Shown here in pieces: positions 33,517 through 42,918 of a DNA stretch of 64,000 nucleotides. Below the pieces are notes generated by a model. The model saw only the letters and a list, made by a program, of their open reading frames with translations. It had not been told where the DNA came from and ran no database searches. Both the position numbers and the translations under genes were made by a program. Location of the stretch: the NCBI RefSeq assembly GCF_001457025.1, contig NZ_KQ758606.1:124001-188000 (forward strand), read 5' to 3'. How positions within the stretch are numbered: position 1 is the first letter of the stretch; every line of letters begins with the position of its first letter. Source of the DNA: Pseudarthrobacter enclensis. Lineage in GTDB: Bacteria > Actinomycetota > Actinomycetes > Actinomycetales > Micrococcaceae.

Positions 33517-35021
33517 CTACAGGCCGGCCCATCCGCCGTCGTACGTGAAACGGCCGCCTACCAGCGTGGCCGCCACGGGCAGGCCAGCCAGCGCGGAGTC
33601 CGCAACTGCCAGAGGATCGGCATCGAGGAGCACCAGGTCCGCCGGTCCGCCCATCCGGACTGTGCCGCGGCCGCGGGTCGAGGCAGCGAGGGCCTGTTCC
33701 CGCGTGACGGCTTCCTGCGGCTGCCATGGGTCCCGGCCGTCGAAGGAGGACCGCGTGGTGGCAGCCGATATCGCTGCCCACGGATTCAGTTGAGCCACCG
33801 GCGCATCCGACCCGAAAGCCAGCGTGGCCCCGGCATCCAGCAGCGACCCCAGCGGAAACGCCCTGTCGGTCCGACCGGCCCAGTTGGCGTCCGCGGCGTC
33901 GCGGTCGTCGAGCGCGTGGGCCGGCTGCACGCTGGCCACCACGCCCAAGGCGCCAAATCGGGCGAAGTCCTCCCGCCGGACAAACTGCGCATGCTCAATC
34001 CGGCCGCCGATACCGGCCGAGCCGAACGCGTCCAGGGCCACCCGGTTGGCGGCGCCACCGATGGCATGAACGGCGGGCACAAACCCGGTGTCCCGGGCCC
34101 GCCGCAGCAGGCCCACCAGTTCTTTTTCCGGAACGGTGAGCAGTCCGTGGCCGCCGTAGGGGTACGGGTCCACGCAGTACGCGGTTCGGGTGTTCAGGGA
34201 TCCGTCGATCAGCACCTTCAGCGGACCTGTCCGCAGCAGGCCCTTGCCGCCGGGAACCTCCAGGCCCGTGCGCAGTCCTTCGACGGCGGCACGCTCCAGG
34301 TTCTCCGGGTACAGCCGGCTTCGACGCGCAAGCTGTCGAAGCCGGCTGCTATCCGCCGGAGCCAGGGGTCCCGGTTCCAGGTCATCTCCAGGTCCACAAC
34401 ACCCACCACGCCGCGGGCGGCAGCAGCCCGGGCAGCGCCGGCGCTCCAGCCGTCCAGCACCGCCTCCGGCAGCCGCCCCAGTTCGCGGGTCAGCAGGAAC
34501 GCCGGTTCTTCCCGCAACAACCCCGATTCACTGACGTCCAACGAATACCGGCGGGCGGCTGCCGTGTTAAGCCAGACGCAATGCAGGTCATGGCTGATGA
34601 GCGCTGCGGGCCGTTCGCCGGTGGCCGCGTCAAGCATCGCGAGCGTTGGCGTATCCGGCCACAGGGCGTCACGGAATCCTACGCCCACGGCCGTGGAAGG
34701 TTTCCCGTGCCCATTAGCCGGGTTGAGCTCGCCAAGATAGCGCCCGACGGCGGCGGCCGCCTCCTGCGCGGAGGCCGCCATCGAGAGGTCAAGCCGGTTC
34801 GCGTGCATGGCCCACTGGGAGAAGTGGACATGCTCGTCCCACAGCCCGGGGATGATGTACCGGCCGCCGCAGTCGATGGTCCTGAGGGGCCGCGTGTGCG
34901 CCCGGGTACCGGAGGGGCTGATTCCAGCCACGGCCCCGCCGCGAAGGTGCACGTCGAGGGAGATTTGTGTGCCGGGACGGCGCACTGCTGCCAGGACCAG
35001 CTCCGTAGTCCCGTCCGTCAT
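33517..35021 (-). pseudogene. Amidohydrolase (YtcJ-like), frameshifted
   Basis: Two adjacent reading frames (34218-35021 and 33517-34215) together make one metal-dependent amidohydrolase of the YtcJ/exoenzyme-regulatory type. The first part carries the metal site GLWDEHVHFSQ, the second LIDGSLNTRTAYC, GRIEHAQFV and AFGSDAPVAQLNPW. Reading continues correctly if one base is added near 34311-34313, where YPENLERA-type sequence resumes in the other frame. A perfect 13-bp inverted repeat (34313-34325 with 34335-34347) adjoins the shift. So this is either a real single-base deletion or a sequencing error at a hairpin. ATG 35021 is the start; the S4-domain gene lies just upstream. Confidence 0.8.
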
Positions 35022-35034
35022 GCGGGGAGGCTTT

Positions 35035-35418
35035 TCACGCGGACCCGCGGAGGCGGTCCATCTCGCGCCGGTCTTTCTTCGTGGGCCTGCCGGCGCCCCG
35101 GTCCCGCTGGGGGATGCCCAGTGCCGGGGCAGGCGGCCGCGGCGGGGTGTGGTCGGTGAAGCAGTGCGACGCCGCTTCCGCGCCGACGCGCTTGACGATC
35201 AGCCGGCGGACCTCAAGGATCCGCTCGTAGCCCGGCATCCGCACCGTCACCGTGTCGCCGGTGACCAGCGTGGCGGACGCCTTGGCCGGGGTGCCGTTGA
35301 GGCGGACATGGCCGGCACGGCAGGCTGCGGTGGCGGCGGAGCGTGTCTTGTAGGCGCGGATGGCCCACAGCCACGCGTCGATGCGGGCAGTGGCGGGGGC
35401 GGCAGGAAGGCTGGTCAT
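35035..35418 (-). CDS. S4-domain RNA-binding protein (Hsp15-like)
   Basis: A 127-residue protein whose N-terminal half is an S4 RNA-binding domain: ARIDAWLWAIRAYKTRSAAT, AACRAGHVRLNGTPAKASA and TVRMPGYERILEVRRLIV. This is the Hsp15/YlmH-like arrangement that binds stalled 50S-tRNA complexes. The C-terminal tail is basic and disordered (GAGRPTKKDRREMDRLR), as in relatives. A perfect -10 TATACT lies on its strand at 35430-35435, 11 nt before ATG 35418, so its leader is only a few bases long. It probably shares its transcript with the frameshifted amidohydrolase. Confidence 0.88.
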   Translation of the reverse strand: MTSLPAAPATARIDAWLWAIRAYKTRSAATAACRAGHVRLNGTPAKASATLVTGDTVTVRMPGYERILEVRRLIVKRVGAEAASHCFTDHTPPRPPAPALGIPQRDRGAGRPTKKDRREMDRLRGSA

Positions 35419-35429
35419 GGCTGGCACCG

Positions 35430-35435
35430 AGTATA
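35430..35435 (-). promoter_or_regulatory. -10 element of the S4-domain gene
   Basis: TATACT read on the minus strand, 11 nt before ATG 35418; it implies a 5' leader of about 4-5 nt. Confidence 0.5.
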
Positions 35436-35458
35436 GCGCCGGCCCCATCGCCCCGGTC

Positions 35459-36592
35459 CTAGGAAGGCGCGGAGACCGTCACCCGGACCTGCTGCACCAT
35501 GTTGTTGCCCAACCCCTGGTAGTTCCAGTTTTGCCCCAGCGGCTGGGTGGCGCCGGTGGAATCCGTGGCGCGGCAGGACAGCACATGGTCGCCCGGTTCC
35601 GCCACCCACGGCAGTGTCCACCGGCGCCAGGCGAATCCGCCCGGCGCTTTCTCAAGCTGCGCCGGCAGCCAGGTGCCGTCGATCCCCACCTCGACGCCCG
35701 TCACGGCGCCCCCTCCGGACCATGCCCGGCCCTGCAGCAGTACCGGCCCCGGAACCAGGGTCCGGTTGCGGGTGAGGAAGTCCGGGATGCCCGGCGGAAC
35801 CATCAGCGAACGCACCCTGATCCGGGAAACGGGAGTCCCGGCGTCGTCCGCGTTGTCCTGGTAGCGGTAGGCGACCGCCTGCTGGTAGCCGGTGAAGGCC
35901 GTGGTGACCACCTCAATGGATTCAAGCCACTTCACGCTCGCCATGCCATACCAGCCCGGAACCACCAGGCGGAGGGGGTAGCCGTGCTGGGGCGGCAGGT
36001 CGCCGCCGTTCATGCTGTAGGCCAGCACGACGTCGGCACGCAGCGCCTCGCGGATCGGCAGGCTCCGCGCGTACCGCTGGGTGACGCCGCCCTGGATCCC
36101 GGAATCGGCGCCGCTGAATACCACTTCCCGCGCGTTGGGCAGGACCCCGGCCTTGCCCAGGAGGTAGGCGAGCGGAACACCCGTCCAGTAGGCGGTCCCC
36201 ACGCCTTCCATGACCCATGGCTGGCTGACCGGGCGGGGCGTGAGCAGGGAGCGGCCGTTTCCGGCACACTCAAGCGTCACCGGAACCGTAATAGCCGGGT
36301 CCCGCCGCAGGGCCGCCATGCCCAGCTCGAGCGACCGTTCCACGGCCCCGCCAATCAGCAGGTGCCAGGACGCCGGGTCGATGTCCGGGATATCGAAGTG
36401 GGTGAGGACGTAGTGGAGGCCCGGTGGAGTGACCTCGCGGCGCAGCGCCTCCAGCGGCATGGAGTGGTTCCGGGCCGAAAGCTGGAGTTCCGCCGCGGTG
36501 AGCGGCCCGTCGGTGGGGCCGGCCGGGGCCTGCGGCGCGCCCGTCGCAGGGGTTGCTGCCGTTTCTTGCCTGTCTTCTTTGATCTCAGTCAT
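35459..36592 (-). CDS. Sulfite oxidase-like molybdopterin enzyme
   Basis: A 377-residue enzyme of the sulfite oxidase fold. The molybdenum-ligating cysteine lies in VTLECAGNGRS, followed by GVGTAYWTGVPLAYLL and SMNGGDLPPQHGYPLRLVVP, all typical of the Moco domain. The C-terminal Mo-co dimerisation domain spans ~270-377 (RAWSGGGAVTGVEVGIDG). There is no heme b5 domain, signal peptide or Tat motif, so it looks cytoplasmic, unlike many bacterial relatives. Electron acceptor and substrate (sulfite, or protein methionine sulfoxide) are unknown. ATG 36592 was chosen; upstream codons look non-coding. Confidence 0.85.
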   Translation of the reverse strand: MTEIKEDRQETAATPATGAPQAPAGPTDGPLTAAELQLSARNHSMPLEALRREVTPPGLHYVLTHFDIPDIDPASWHLLIGGAVERSLELGMAALRRDPAITVPVTLECAGNGRSLLTPRPVSQPWVMEGVGTAYWTGVPLAYLLGKAGVLPNAREVVFSGADSGIQGGVTQRYARSLPIREALRADVVLAYSMNGGDLPPQHGYPLRLVVPGWYGMASVKWLESIEVVTTAFTGYQQAVAYRYQDNADDAGTPVSRIRVRSLMVPPGIPDFLTRNRTLVPGPVLLQGRAWSGGGAVTGVEVGIDGTWLPAQLEKAPGGFAWRRWTLPWVAEPGDHVLSCRATDSTGATQPLGQNWNYQGLGNNMVQQVRVTVSAPS

Positions 36593-36706
36593 GACGCCGG
36601 GTTTCCTCTGGGGGCGGGCGCCGCCGGGGCGGTGACGCCTTGCCACAGGTCTACGCCGGACCTGCGGCACCGTCAACACCCCTTGGCGGCGGCCGGGCGC
36701 CCGGCG

Positions 36707-37558
36707 CTAGAGCACCGGCCGGGTGAGGAACTCCGCCAGGCTGATAGGGTCCTGCCCGGTCAGCCCGTGCACATCGGTGGAGATCCCCGCCATCTCGCCG
36801 GCCGCCATGGCTGTATAGGTGCTGACCCACGCATCCACCTGCCAGGCCGGAGCGTTGTACTGGGCGCGCGAGGCGTAGGCCTCCTCCACGGTTTCGGCGT
36901 GGTAGGCCACCGTCCGGCCGGTGCCGGCCGTGATGATCTCCGCCGCCTTGGCCATGGAGAGTTCCTCCGGGCCGGTGAGGTTGTAGGTCTTGCCCTGGTG
37001 GATGGCGGGATCCCGCAGCACGGCGAATGCAGACCGGGCGATGTCTTCCCGTGCCACACCCGAAAAGACGCCGTCCCCGGCCGGGCCCCTGATCACGCCG
37101 TCCTGGTCCGTCATCTGGGGCAGGAAATCCAGGTAGAAATTGTCGCGCAGGAAGGTGAAAGCCATTCCCGAGGCCTTGATGTTCTCCTCCGTGGCGTAGT
37201 GGTCCCGGGCGAGCGTGAAGGTGGCGTCCGGCGCTGCACCGTAAAAGGACGTGTACACCACATGCTGCACGCCCGCATCAGCAGCCGCCTCCACGAACGC
37301 GTAGTGCTGCTGGAGCCGGTCCTCGGCCTCGGCGGCGGAGACCATGAACAGGACCTTCACTCCGTCCAGCGCCCGGCGCGCGGCTTCACCGTCCCCATAA
37401 CTACAGGCGGCTGCCGCCGCCTGGCCCAGGTCCGGGGCGCGGCTCACGTCCCGCACCAGGAGGCGCTGGGCGAAACCGGAGCCGGCAAGGTGCCGGGCCA
37501 CCATTCCGCCAAGCCCGCCCGTGGCGCCGGTGACGGCCACTTCCGGCAGGTTTGCCAT
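36707..37558 (-). CDS. NmrA-like NAD(P)-binding oxidoreductase
   Basis: A 283-residue atypical short-chain dehydrogenase of the NmrA/quinone-oxidoreductase-2 group. The dinucleotide loop is AVTGATGGLGGMVARHL, and the later NFYLDFLPQM and TGPEELSMAKAAEII stretches are common in this group. The canonical Tyr-x-x-x-Lys is replaced by a looser arrangement (YATEENIKAS), as in redox sensors. It starts 4 bp after the stop of the aldo/keto reductase gene, so the two form an operon, perhaps for carbonyl or quinone detoxification. Confidence 0.85.
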   Translation of the reverse strand: MANLPEVAVTGATGGLGGMVARHLAGSGFAQRLLVRDVSRAPDLGQAAAAACSYGDGEAARRALDGVKVLFMVSAAEAEDRLQQHYAFVEAAADAGVQHVVYTSFYGAAPDATFTLARDHYATEENIKASGMAFTFLRDNFYLDFLPQMTDQDGVIRGPAGDGVFSGVAREDIARSAFAVLRDPAIHQGKTYNLTGPEELSMAKAAEIITAGTGRTVAYHAETVEEAYASRAQYNAPAWQVDAWVSTYTAMAAGEMAGISTDVHGLTGQDPISLAEFLTRPVL

Positions 37559-37562
37559 GTGC

Positions 37563-38567
37563 CTAGGCTTCCCGCGTGGCAGGGGACTTGGTCTGCGCGG
37601 GATCGCGCTCGGCCAGGGCGCCGATGGCGTCGTCGATCTTCTTCAGGACTTCCGCCTCGAGCTTCACCCCTGCCGCCGCGGCGCTGTCCGCAACCTGCTC
37701 GGGCCGGGAGGCGCCCACGATGGCGGATGCCACGTTGGGGTTCTGCAGCACCCAGGCCACGGCCAGCTGCGGCATGGACAGGCCGGCTTCTTCCGCCACC
37801 GGCTTGAGGTCCTGCACGCCCTGGAGCACGTCGTCGCGCATCCAGCGCTGGATCATCTTGGCACCGCCCTTTTCGTCGGTGGCGCGGCTTCCCTCGGGAG
37901 CAGGCTGGCCGGGCTGGTACTTGCCGCTGAGGACGCCCTGGGCCATGGGTGACCACACAATCTGGGACACGCCCAGCTCCTCCGACGCCGGCACCACCTC
38001 TGCCTCGATGACGCGCCACAGCATGGAGTACTGCGGCTGGTTGGAGATGAGCTGGAAGCCCAGTTCCCTGGCTAGCTTGTGCCCCTCGCGGAGCTGGTCC
38101 GCGGTCCATTCGCTGACGCCGATGTAGAGGGCCTTACCTTGCCTCACGATGTCCGCGAAAGCCTGCATGGTCTCCTCGAGCGGGGTCTCGAAGTCGTACC
38201 GGTGGGCCTGGTAGAGGTCGATGTAGTCCGTCTGCAGCCGGCGCAGCGAGCCGTTGACGGAGTCCATGATGTGCTTGCGGGACAGGCCAAGATCGTTCTT
38301 GCCCTTGGGCCCGGTGGGGCCAAAAACCTTGGTGAAAATTTCCAGGGATTCGCGCCGCTCGCCCTTCAGGGCCTCGCCGAGGACGGTCTCCGCGGCCGTG
38401 TTGGCATAGACGTCGGCGGTGTCGAAGGTGCTGATTCCGGCGTCGAGGGCGGCGCGCACGCACTGGGTGGCGACGTCGTTCTCCACCTGGGAGCCGTGCG
38501 TGAGCCAGTTGCCGAAAGTAATTTCCGAGACTTTGAAGCCGCTGTTTCCGAGGTATCTGAATTCCAT
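37563..38567 (-). CDS. Aldo/keto reductase
   Basis: A 334-residue NADPH-dependent aldo/keto reductase of the YghZ/Kv-beta type. The TIM-barrel tetrad is visible: Asp and Tyr in FDTADVYANTAAETVLG, Lys in EIFTKVFGP and His in YQAHRYD. NADP-binding segments SPMAQGVLSGKY and VGASRPEQVADSAAA follow. It reduces aldehydes or ketones in the cytosol. ATG 38567 is favoured because TAGCGT lies 7 nt upstream on its strand; GTG 38576 is possible. It leads the operon with the NmrA-like gene. Confidence 0.9.
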   Translation of the reverse strand: MEFRYLGNSGFKVSEITFGNWLTHGSQVENDVATQCVRAALDAGISTFDTADVYANTAAETVLGEALKGERRESLEIFTKVFGPTGPKGKNDLGLSRKHIMDSVNGSLRRLQTDYIDLYQAHRYDFETPLEETMQAFADIVRQGKALYIGVSEWTADQLREGHKLARELGFQLISNQPQYSMLWRVIEAEVVPASEELGVSQIVWSPMAQGVLSGKYQPGQPAPEGSRATDEKGGAKMIQRWMRDDVLQGVQDLKPVAEEAGLSMPQLAVAWVLQNPNVASAIVGASRPEQVADSAAAAGVKLEAEVLKKIDDAIGALAERDPAQTKSPATREA

Positions 38568-38594
38568 GGGCTTCACGCTAGCCGAGATGGTTGC

Positions 38595-39323
38595 TCAGGG
38601 TAAGGGCTGTGCACCGTTCCGGGCGGCGCCCTCGGTTTCCGTCCGCTTCCGTTCCTCGCTGTGCTTGAGCACCTGCTGCGGGCCGGAGAGCGAAACCAGC
38701 GACCCCGTGTCCAGGGGCGGCAGCACCTGCGGGGCCTGCGGCTTCTTGAAGGAGCGGGGCACCTCACGGACCGGGCGGTGGTTGTGCAGCGCGGATTCCA
38801 CCAGCGGGGCCACCGATTCCACCTTCTCGGCCGGCACGGCAGGATCCGGCAGGTCCCGCACGGACAGCTTGATTTCAGGGTTGGCGGCACGTTCCCGGGC
38901 GTTCGCCCGGGCGTCAGCCTCGGCGACGGCGGAGGCCCAGTCCTCGGCGAGGACAGGCTGGTCGCGGCGCGCCGCCTGGCGGTTGCGGACGACGGCGGTG
39001 CGCAGCGCCGAGACCAGCCGCCCCGGCTTGACGGCCCCGAACCGTCCCTGTTTCCGGCCGGCGTCAGGGGCTGCGGCAGTCCCGGCGCCGGGCGTGTCCC
39101 CGCTTGGGGTGAGTTTCGTGCCGTACAGCTGGACCAGGGGCAGCCCGTCGGCCCGGGGGCGCTTGCCGAAGAGGCCCATCAGCACGATCGCCGCCAGCCT
39201 GCCAAGGCCTGCGAGCAGCAGCGTGAGGACACCCAGGAGGAAGAGGACGAAGAACATCAGGAGCGCAACGCCCACCGTGCCCAAAAAGGTCAGGTTGAGG
39301 ACGAGCGTGTCCGGATTCTCCAC
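38595..39323 (-). CDS. Hypothetical membrane-anchored protein
   Basis: A 242-residue protein I do not recognise. An N-terminal hydrophobic pair (residues ~8-52, GVALLMFFVLFLLGVLTLLL) is followed by a long charged, Ala/Pro-rich cytoplasmic region with no clear fold (VLAEDWASAVAEADARANAR). There are no cysteines or catalytic motifs. It may be a membrane scaffold. Rare similarity in layout to the small membrane protein at 42919-43221 is limited to the N-terminal helices. Its start follows a divergent gap before the YchJ-type gene. Confidence 0.6.
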   Translation of the reverse strand: MENPDTLVLNLTFLGTVGVALLMFFVLFLLGVLTLLLAGLGRLAAIVLMGLFGKRPRADGLPLVQLYGTKLTPSGDTPGAGTAAAPDAGRKQGRFGAVKPGRLVSALRTAVVRNRQAARRDQPVLAEDWASAVAEADARANARERAANPEIKLSVRDLPDPAVPAEKVESVAPLVESALHNHRPVREVPRSFKKPQAPQVLPPLDTGSLVSLSGPQQVLKHSEERKRTETEGAARNGAQPLP

Positions 39324-39489
39324 GTTATCTCTCCTCTCTGCCGTCGGCCGTGGCCGCGGCGGCGCCCTCCCGCCCGCCCGGCAGCAGCCTGCTCTCCACT
39401 TTACGGATTTTTGCTGCCCGATGCCCCCGGGGCCGGGGGCGGGGCGGGGGTTGTAGCAAAGCCGTTACCGGATATGACAGCATCCCGGT

Positions 39490-39888
39490 ATGACAAAAAT
39501 CGGGGGACAGGACCCTTGCCCTTGCCTGTCAGGGGAGCAGTACGCGTCCTGTTGCGGGCGGTTCCACATGGGCGGAGCAGAGGCGGCCACCGCGGAGCAG
39601 CTGATGCGCTCCCGGTACAGCGCCTTTGTGGTGCTGGACCGGGACTACCTTCTCCGCACCTGGCACCCCGACACAGCTCCGCGGAGCCTGGAGCTTGACC
39701 CCGACATGCAGTGGCGGCGCCTCGACATCGTGGCCACTGCCGGCGGCGGCCCGTTCGACACCGAGGGCACGGTGGAGTTCAGGGCGCACTACCGGCAGAT
39801 GGCGGAGCGAGGAGTGCTGCACGAGGTGAGCAGGTTCGTCAGGACCGGCGGCCGCTGGTTCTACGTGGATGGCGACATCCGGGGCTGA
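39490..39888 (+). CDS. YchJ-like SEC-C/NTF2 family protein
   Basis: A 132-residue protein of the UPF0225/YchJ family. The N-terminal zinc-binding SEC-C-like motif is CPCLSGEQYASCCGRFHMG, followed by MRSRYSAFVVLDRDYLLRTW and WRRLDIVATAGGGPFDTEGT, which build an NTF2-like domain (RAHYRQMAERGVLHEVSRFV). The molecular function is unknown. Its stop codon directly abuts the stop of the convergent membrane-protein gene (39888/39889), and a start preceded only by a weak GGTATG region is chosen from family length. Confidence 0.87.
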   Translation: MTKIGGQDPCPCLSGEQYASCCGRFHMGGAEAATAEQLMRSRYSAFVVLDRDYLLRTWHPDTAPRSLELDPDMQWRRLDIVATAGGGPFDTEGTVEFRAHYRQMAERGVLHEVSRFVRTGGRWFYVDGDIRG

Positions 39889-40794
39889 TTACTCGTCGGC
39901 GTAATCGTTCTCGGGGTTGAAGCCTGCCCGGTCAACCTTGCGGTGGAAGTGCATGCCTGCCAGTCCGCCCAGGACGGCGCCCACCAACGCCACCACGGCA
40001 ACCACCACAGCGGCGATGATGCTGGTGGTGGTCAGCTGTCCTTCGTTGATGGGGATCCGCGGGAAGCTGTTGAGGTTGGCCAGGACGTTGAACTGCTGGC
40101 CGGCCACCAGTCCCAGGATGGCAACCACGATCGCCGCGATCAGGGCCCAGATCCATACCATGAGTCCCTGCTTGGCGCCGTTGAAACGGGCCATCCGCCC
40201 GGCGACGTACCCGCCCGAGTAATAGGAAACGAACAGGATCACCAGCAGCACGATGATGCCCACCAGTCCGACCGTCCCGCCATTTTGGGCCGCTTGGTTG
40301 ACGGCCTCGTTGACGTCGGTGTTGCTCGCCAGCCCTACGGCCGTTCCGGCGGCCGCCACCAGTGCGGTCAACAGCACCGCCATGCCGGTTGCGGTAAGCC
40401 AGCCAAAGAACGCCGACCCTACTTTGATGCCGCCAAACTGTTCCCGCTCGCGGGCGGCGGCGGTCTCGCGGTCCGTGAGGTTGGGGTCAACCGCAGCCGC
40501 CGCGGCAGGCACGGCGGCGGTCCGGGTTGCGCCGCTGCGGTCTGCGTAGCCACGGTCTGCCGTTTCCCGTTCGGGGTAGTCGCGCTCGGCGGAGGCCGCA
40601 GGTGCTTCGAGGTAGTCGGGCGTGGCGTCTCCGGCGGGCGCCCGGTTCATGGACCGGGTTGCGTCATCCATCGGAGTGCGGTCCATGGAGCGGGTAGCCT
40701 GGCTGTCCGCGTCGCGGGCGTGCTGTCCTGCGGGACGGTCGTCCTCCCGTGCTCGCCGGGAGGGCAGGTTCTCTGGGTCCGTTGAGCTGCTCAT
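39889..40794 (-). CDS. Hypothetical membrane protein with disordered N-terminus
   Basis: A 301-residue protein. Residues ~1-125 are disordered and charged with two imperfect copies of a motif (MDRTPMDDATRS and MNRAPAGDAT), then about four membrane helices follow (LTATGMAVLLTALVAAAGTA, GLVGIIVLLVILFVSYYSGG, LMVWIWALIAAIVVAILGLV, IIAAVVVAVVALVGAVLGGL). A short basic tail ends in NPENDYADE. It resembles other actinobacterial stress-type membrane proteins of unknown role. ATG 40794 (MSSSTDPENLP) is preferred to upstream in-frame codons, which encode random sequence. Confidence 0.65.
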   Translation of the reverse strand: MSSSTDPENLPSRRAREDDRPAGQHARDADSQATRSMDRTPMDDATRSMNRAPAGDATPDYLEAPAASAERDYPERETADRGYADRSGATRTAAVPAAAAAVDPNLTDRETAAAREREQFGGIKVGSAFFGWLTATGMAVLLTALVAAAGTAVGLASNTDVNEAVNQAAQNGGTVGLVGIIVLLVILFVSYYSGGYVAGRMARFNGAKQGLMVWIWALIAAIVVAILGLVAGQQFNVLANLNSFPRIPINEGQLTTTSIIAAVVVAVVALVGAVLGGLAGMHFHRKVDRAGFNPENDYADE

Positions 40795-40858
40795 GTCCCA
40801 ACTCAACCACCGCCCCGCATTGATAGCAAGGATGCTTACTACTTTGTGACCTGCGGTT

Positions 40859-42856
40859 CTACCGGTAGCGCCGGTGCAGGTCCTCCTTTGACGATGGTCC
40901 GTGGGACGCGTCGGCGATCCACGGACCGGTCCCCTCGGACTGGTCCAGGATCCCCTCCTCAAGCCAGGTGTAGTCACCGGCGAGGACCTTGCGCGTCAGG
41001 CTGCGGTCGGCGTCGTCCGTGTTGCGCCACAGCCGGTCGAAGTACTCGTCCACACGGACCCGTGCCTGCTCGCAGTACGCTTCGGCGAGTTCATAGGCGC
41101 TGGCGGCCCGCCCAGGATCCGTGCGCAGCAGCATCTCAGCGCGTGAACAGCAGGCGGTCATGGCGAACAGTTCGGCCCCGATGTCCACCACGCGGCCCAG
41201 GAACGCCTGCTTGCGCTCCATCTTCGCCTGCCAGCGGCCCATCGCATAGAACGTCTGGCGTGCCAGCCGGCGGGAGGAACGTTCCACGAAGCGCAGGTGG
41301 CGGGCCAGCCGGCCGAACTCGTTGTAGGAGCGCGGATCCATCCCCGCCCCGGCCACCAGTTTGGGCAGCCACCGGGCGTAGAAGCCGGAAGCGCCGACGG
41401 CGGCCCTCGCCTTGTCCTGCAGGCTCGCGTCCATCGAAGCGAGGTCGCCCGCGGCGGCCAGGTGCGCGTCAACGGCCTCGCGGGCGATCAGCAGCCGCAT
41501 GATCTCCGAGGACCCCTCGAAGATCCGGTTGATCCGCAGGTCCCGCAGCTGCTGCTCGGCGGGGACGGCACGCTCCCCGCGGGCCGCGAGGGATTCCGCC
41601 GTCTCAAACCCGCGGCCGCCACGGATCTGCACCAGCTCGTCAGCGATCTGGCAGCTGATTTCCGTGGCCCACAGCTTGGCAAGGGCGGCCTCGATCCGGA
41701 CATCCTTCTGGCCCGCATCGGCCAGCTCCGCGGAGAGCTCGAACACGGCATCCAGGGCAAAAGCGGAGGCGGCGATGAAGGCGATCTTCTTGCCGACCGC
41801 CTCGTGCTCGCCCACCGGCCGGCCCCACTGGGTGCGGGCGTTGGACCATTCGCGGGCGATCTTCAGGCTCCACCGCCCAGAGGCGACGCAGAGCGCCGGA
41901 AGTGCCAGGCGGCCGGTATTGAGTGTGGTCAGCGCGATCTTCAGGCCCTGCCCCTCGCGGCCCAGCCGGTTGCCGGCCGGGACGCGCACCCGGTGGAAGC
42001 GGGTGACGCCGTTCTCGATGCCGCGCAGGCCCATGAACGCGTTGCGGTTCTCCACCGTGATGCCGGGTGAGTCCATCTCCACCACGAATGCGCTGATGCC
42101 GCCCTTGTGCCTCGTCCCGTCGGGGCCGGTGTGGGCCGGGACCACCGCCATGACCACCACCAGCTCGGCGATCACCCCGTTGGTGGTCCACAGCTTCACG
42201 CCGTCCAAAAGGTACGCGTCGCCGTCGTCCGTTGGCGTGGCCGTGCTGCCCATCCTGGCGGGGTCGCTGCCCACGTCGGGCTCGGTCAGGAGGAAAGCGG
42301 TGACGGCGCCGGCAGCGCAGCGCGGCAGGAACTCCCGCTTCTGCTCGGCAGTGCCGAACACTTTGACGGGCTCCGGCACTCCGATGGACTGGTGGGCCGA
42401 GATCAGGGCGCCCAGGCTGGGATGGACGCTACCCAGCAGCGCCAGCGCCCGGCCGTAGTACACCAGTGACAGTCCCAGGCCGCCGTACTCCTCCGGGATC
42501 TTCATGCCGAAGACGCCAAGGTCCGCGAGGCCCTGGATGTACTCATCCGGGATCTTCGCCGCGCGCTCAATGACACTGCCGTCCATGGTCCGGGCGTACT
42601 CAGTGAGCCGGGCCATGAAGGCCTCGCCGCGTTCCACGCCTGTGGGGTCCGGCGTTGGCCACGGGTGGACCAGGCTGAGGTCGAAGCTGCCGAGGTACAG
42701 GCCCTTCGCGAAGCTGGGGCGCTCCCAGGCGGAGTCGCGGGCGGCCTCGGCCACGGCGCGGGCATCAGCCGCGGTGGCGCCGGCGCCGATCTTGCCGGCC
42801 GGGACGGCGTCCTCGGCGGGTGCGTCGGTGGACGGGGTGTCAGTGGCGGAGGTCAT
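40859..42856 (-). CDS. Acyl-CoA dehydrogenase family protein, long form
   Basis: A 665-residue FAD enzyme of the acyl-CoA dehydrogenase superfamily, longer than the usual ~380 residues. The core (~75-470) has FGMKIPEEYGGLGLS, LTEPDVGSDPA, LWTTNGVIAELVVVMAV, RGGRGFETAES and the catalytic-loop RIFEGSSEIMRLL. The C-terminal ~190 residues are an extra helical domain like that of VLCAD/ACAD9, which helps very-long-chain substrate binding or membrane contact. It performs the first step of fatty acid beta-oxidation. A DUF-like N-terminal tail of ~50 residues precedes the fold. No beta-oxidation partners adjoin it. Confidence 0.9.
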   Translation of the reverse strand: MTSATDTPSTDAPAEDAVPAGKIGAGATAADARAVAEAARDSAWERPSFAKGLYLGSFDLSLVHPWPTPDPTGVERGEAFMARLTEYARTMDGSVIERAAKIPDEYIQGLADLGVFGMKIPEEYGGLGLSLVYYGRALALLGSVHPSLGALISAHQSIGVPEPVKVFGTAEQKREFLPRCAAGAVTAFLLTEPDVGSDPARMGSTATPTDDGDAYLLDGVKLWTTNGVIAELVVVMAVVPAHTGPDGTRHKGGISAFVVEMDSPGITVENRNAFMGLRGIENGVTRFHRVRVPAGNRLGREGQGLKIALTTLNTGRLALPALCVASGRWSLKIAREWSNARTQWGRPVGEHEAVGKKIAFIAASAFALDAVFELSAELADAGQKDVRIEAALAKLWATEISCQIADELVQIRGGRGFETAESLAARGERAVPAEQQLRDLRINRIFEGSSEIMRLLIAREAVDAHLAAAGDLASMDASLQDKARAAVGASGFYARWLPKLVAGAGMDPRSYNEFGRLARHLRFVERSSRRLARQTFYAMGRWQAKMERKQAFLGRVVDIGAELFAMTACCSRAEMLLRTDPGRAASAYELAEAYCEQARVRVDEYFDRLWRNTDDADRSLTRKVLAGDYTWLEEGILDQSEGTGPWIADASHGPSSKEDLHRRYR

Positions 42857-42918
42857 GGGTTATCTCCTTGGCCGGACCGGCCGGTGTAGCCATGGATCCG
42901 CCGGGGTTGGAGAACCCT

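Noticed and set aside
34218..35021. First half of the amidohydrolase as an independent complete gene
   Set aside because: It lacks the second metal-site half, which lies in the next frame immediately downstream, and its last ~30 residues look frameshifted.
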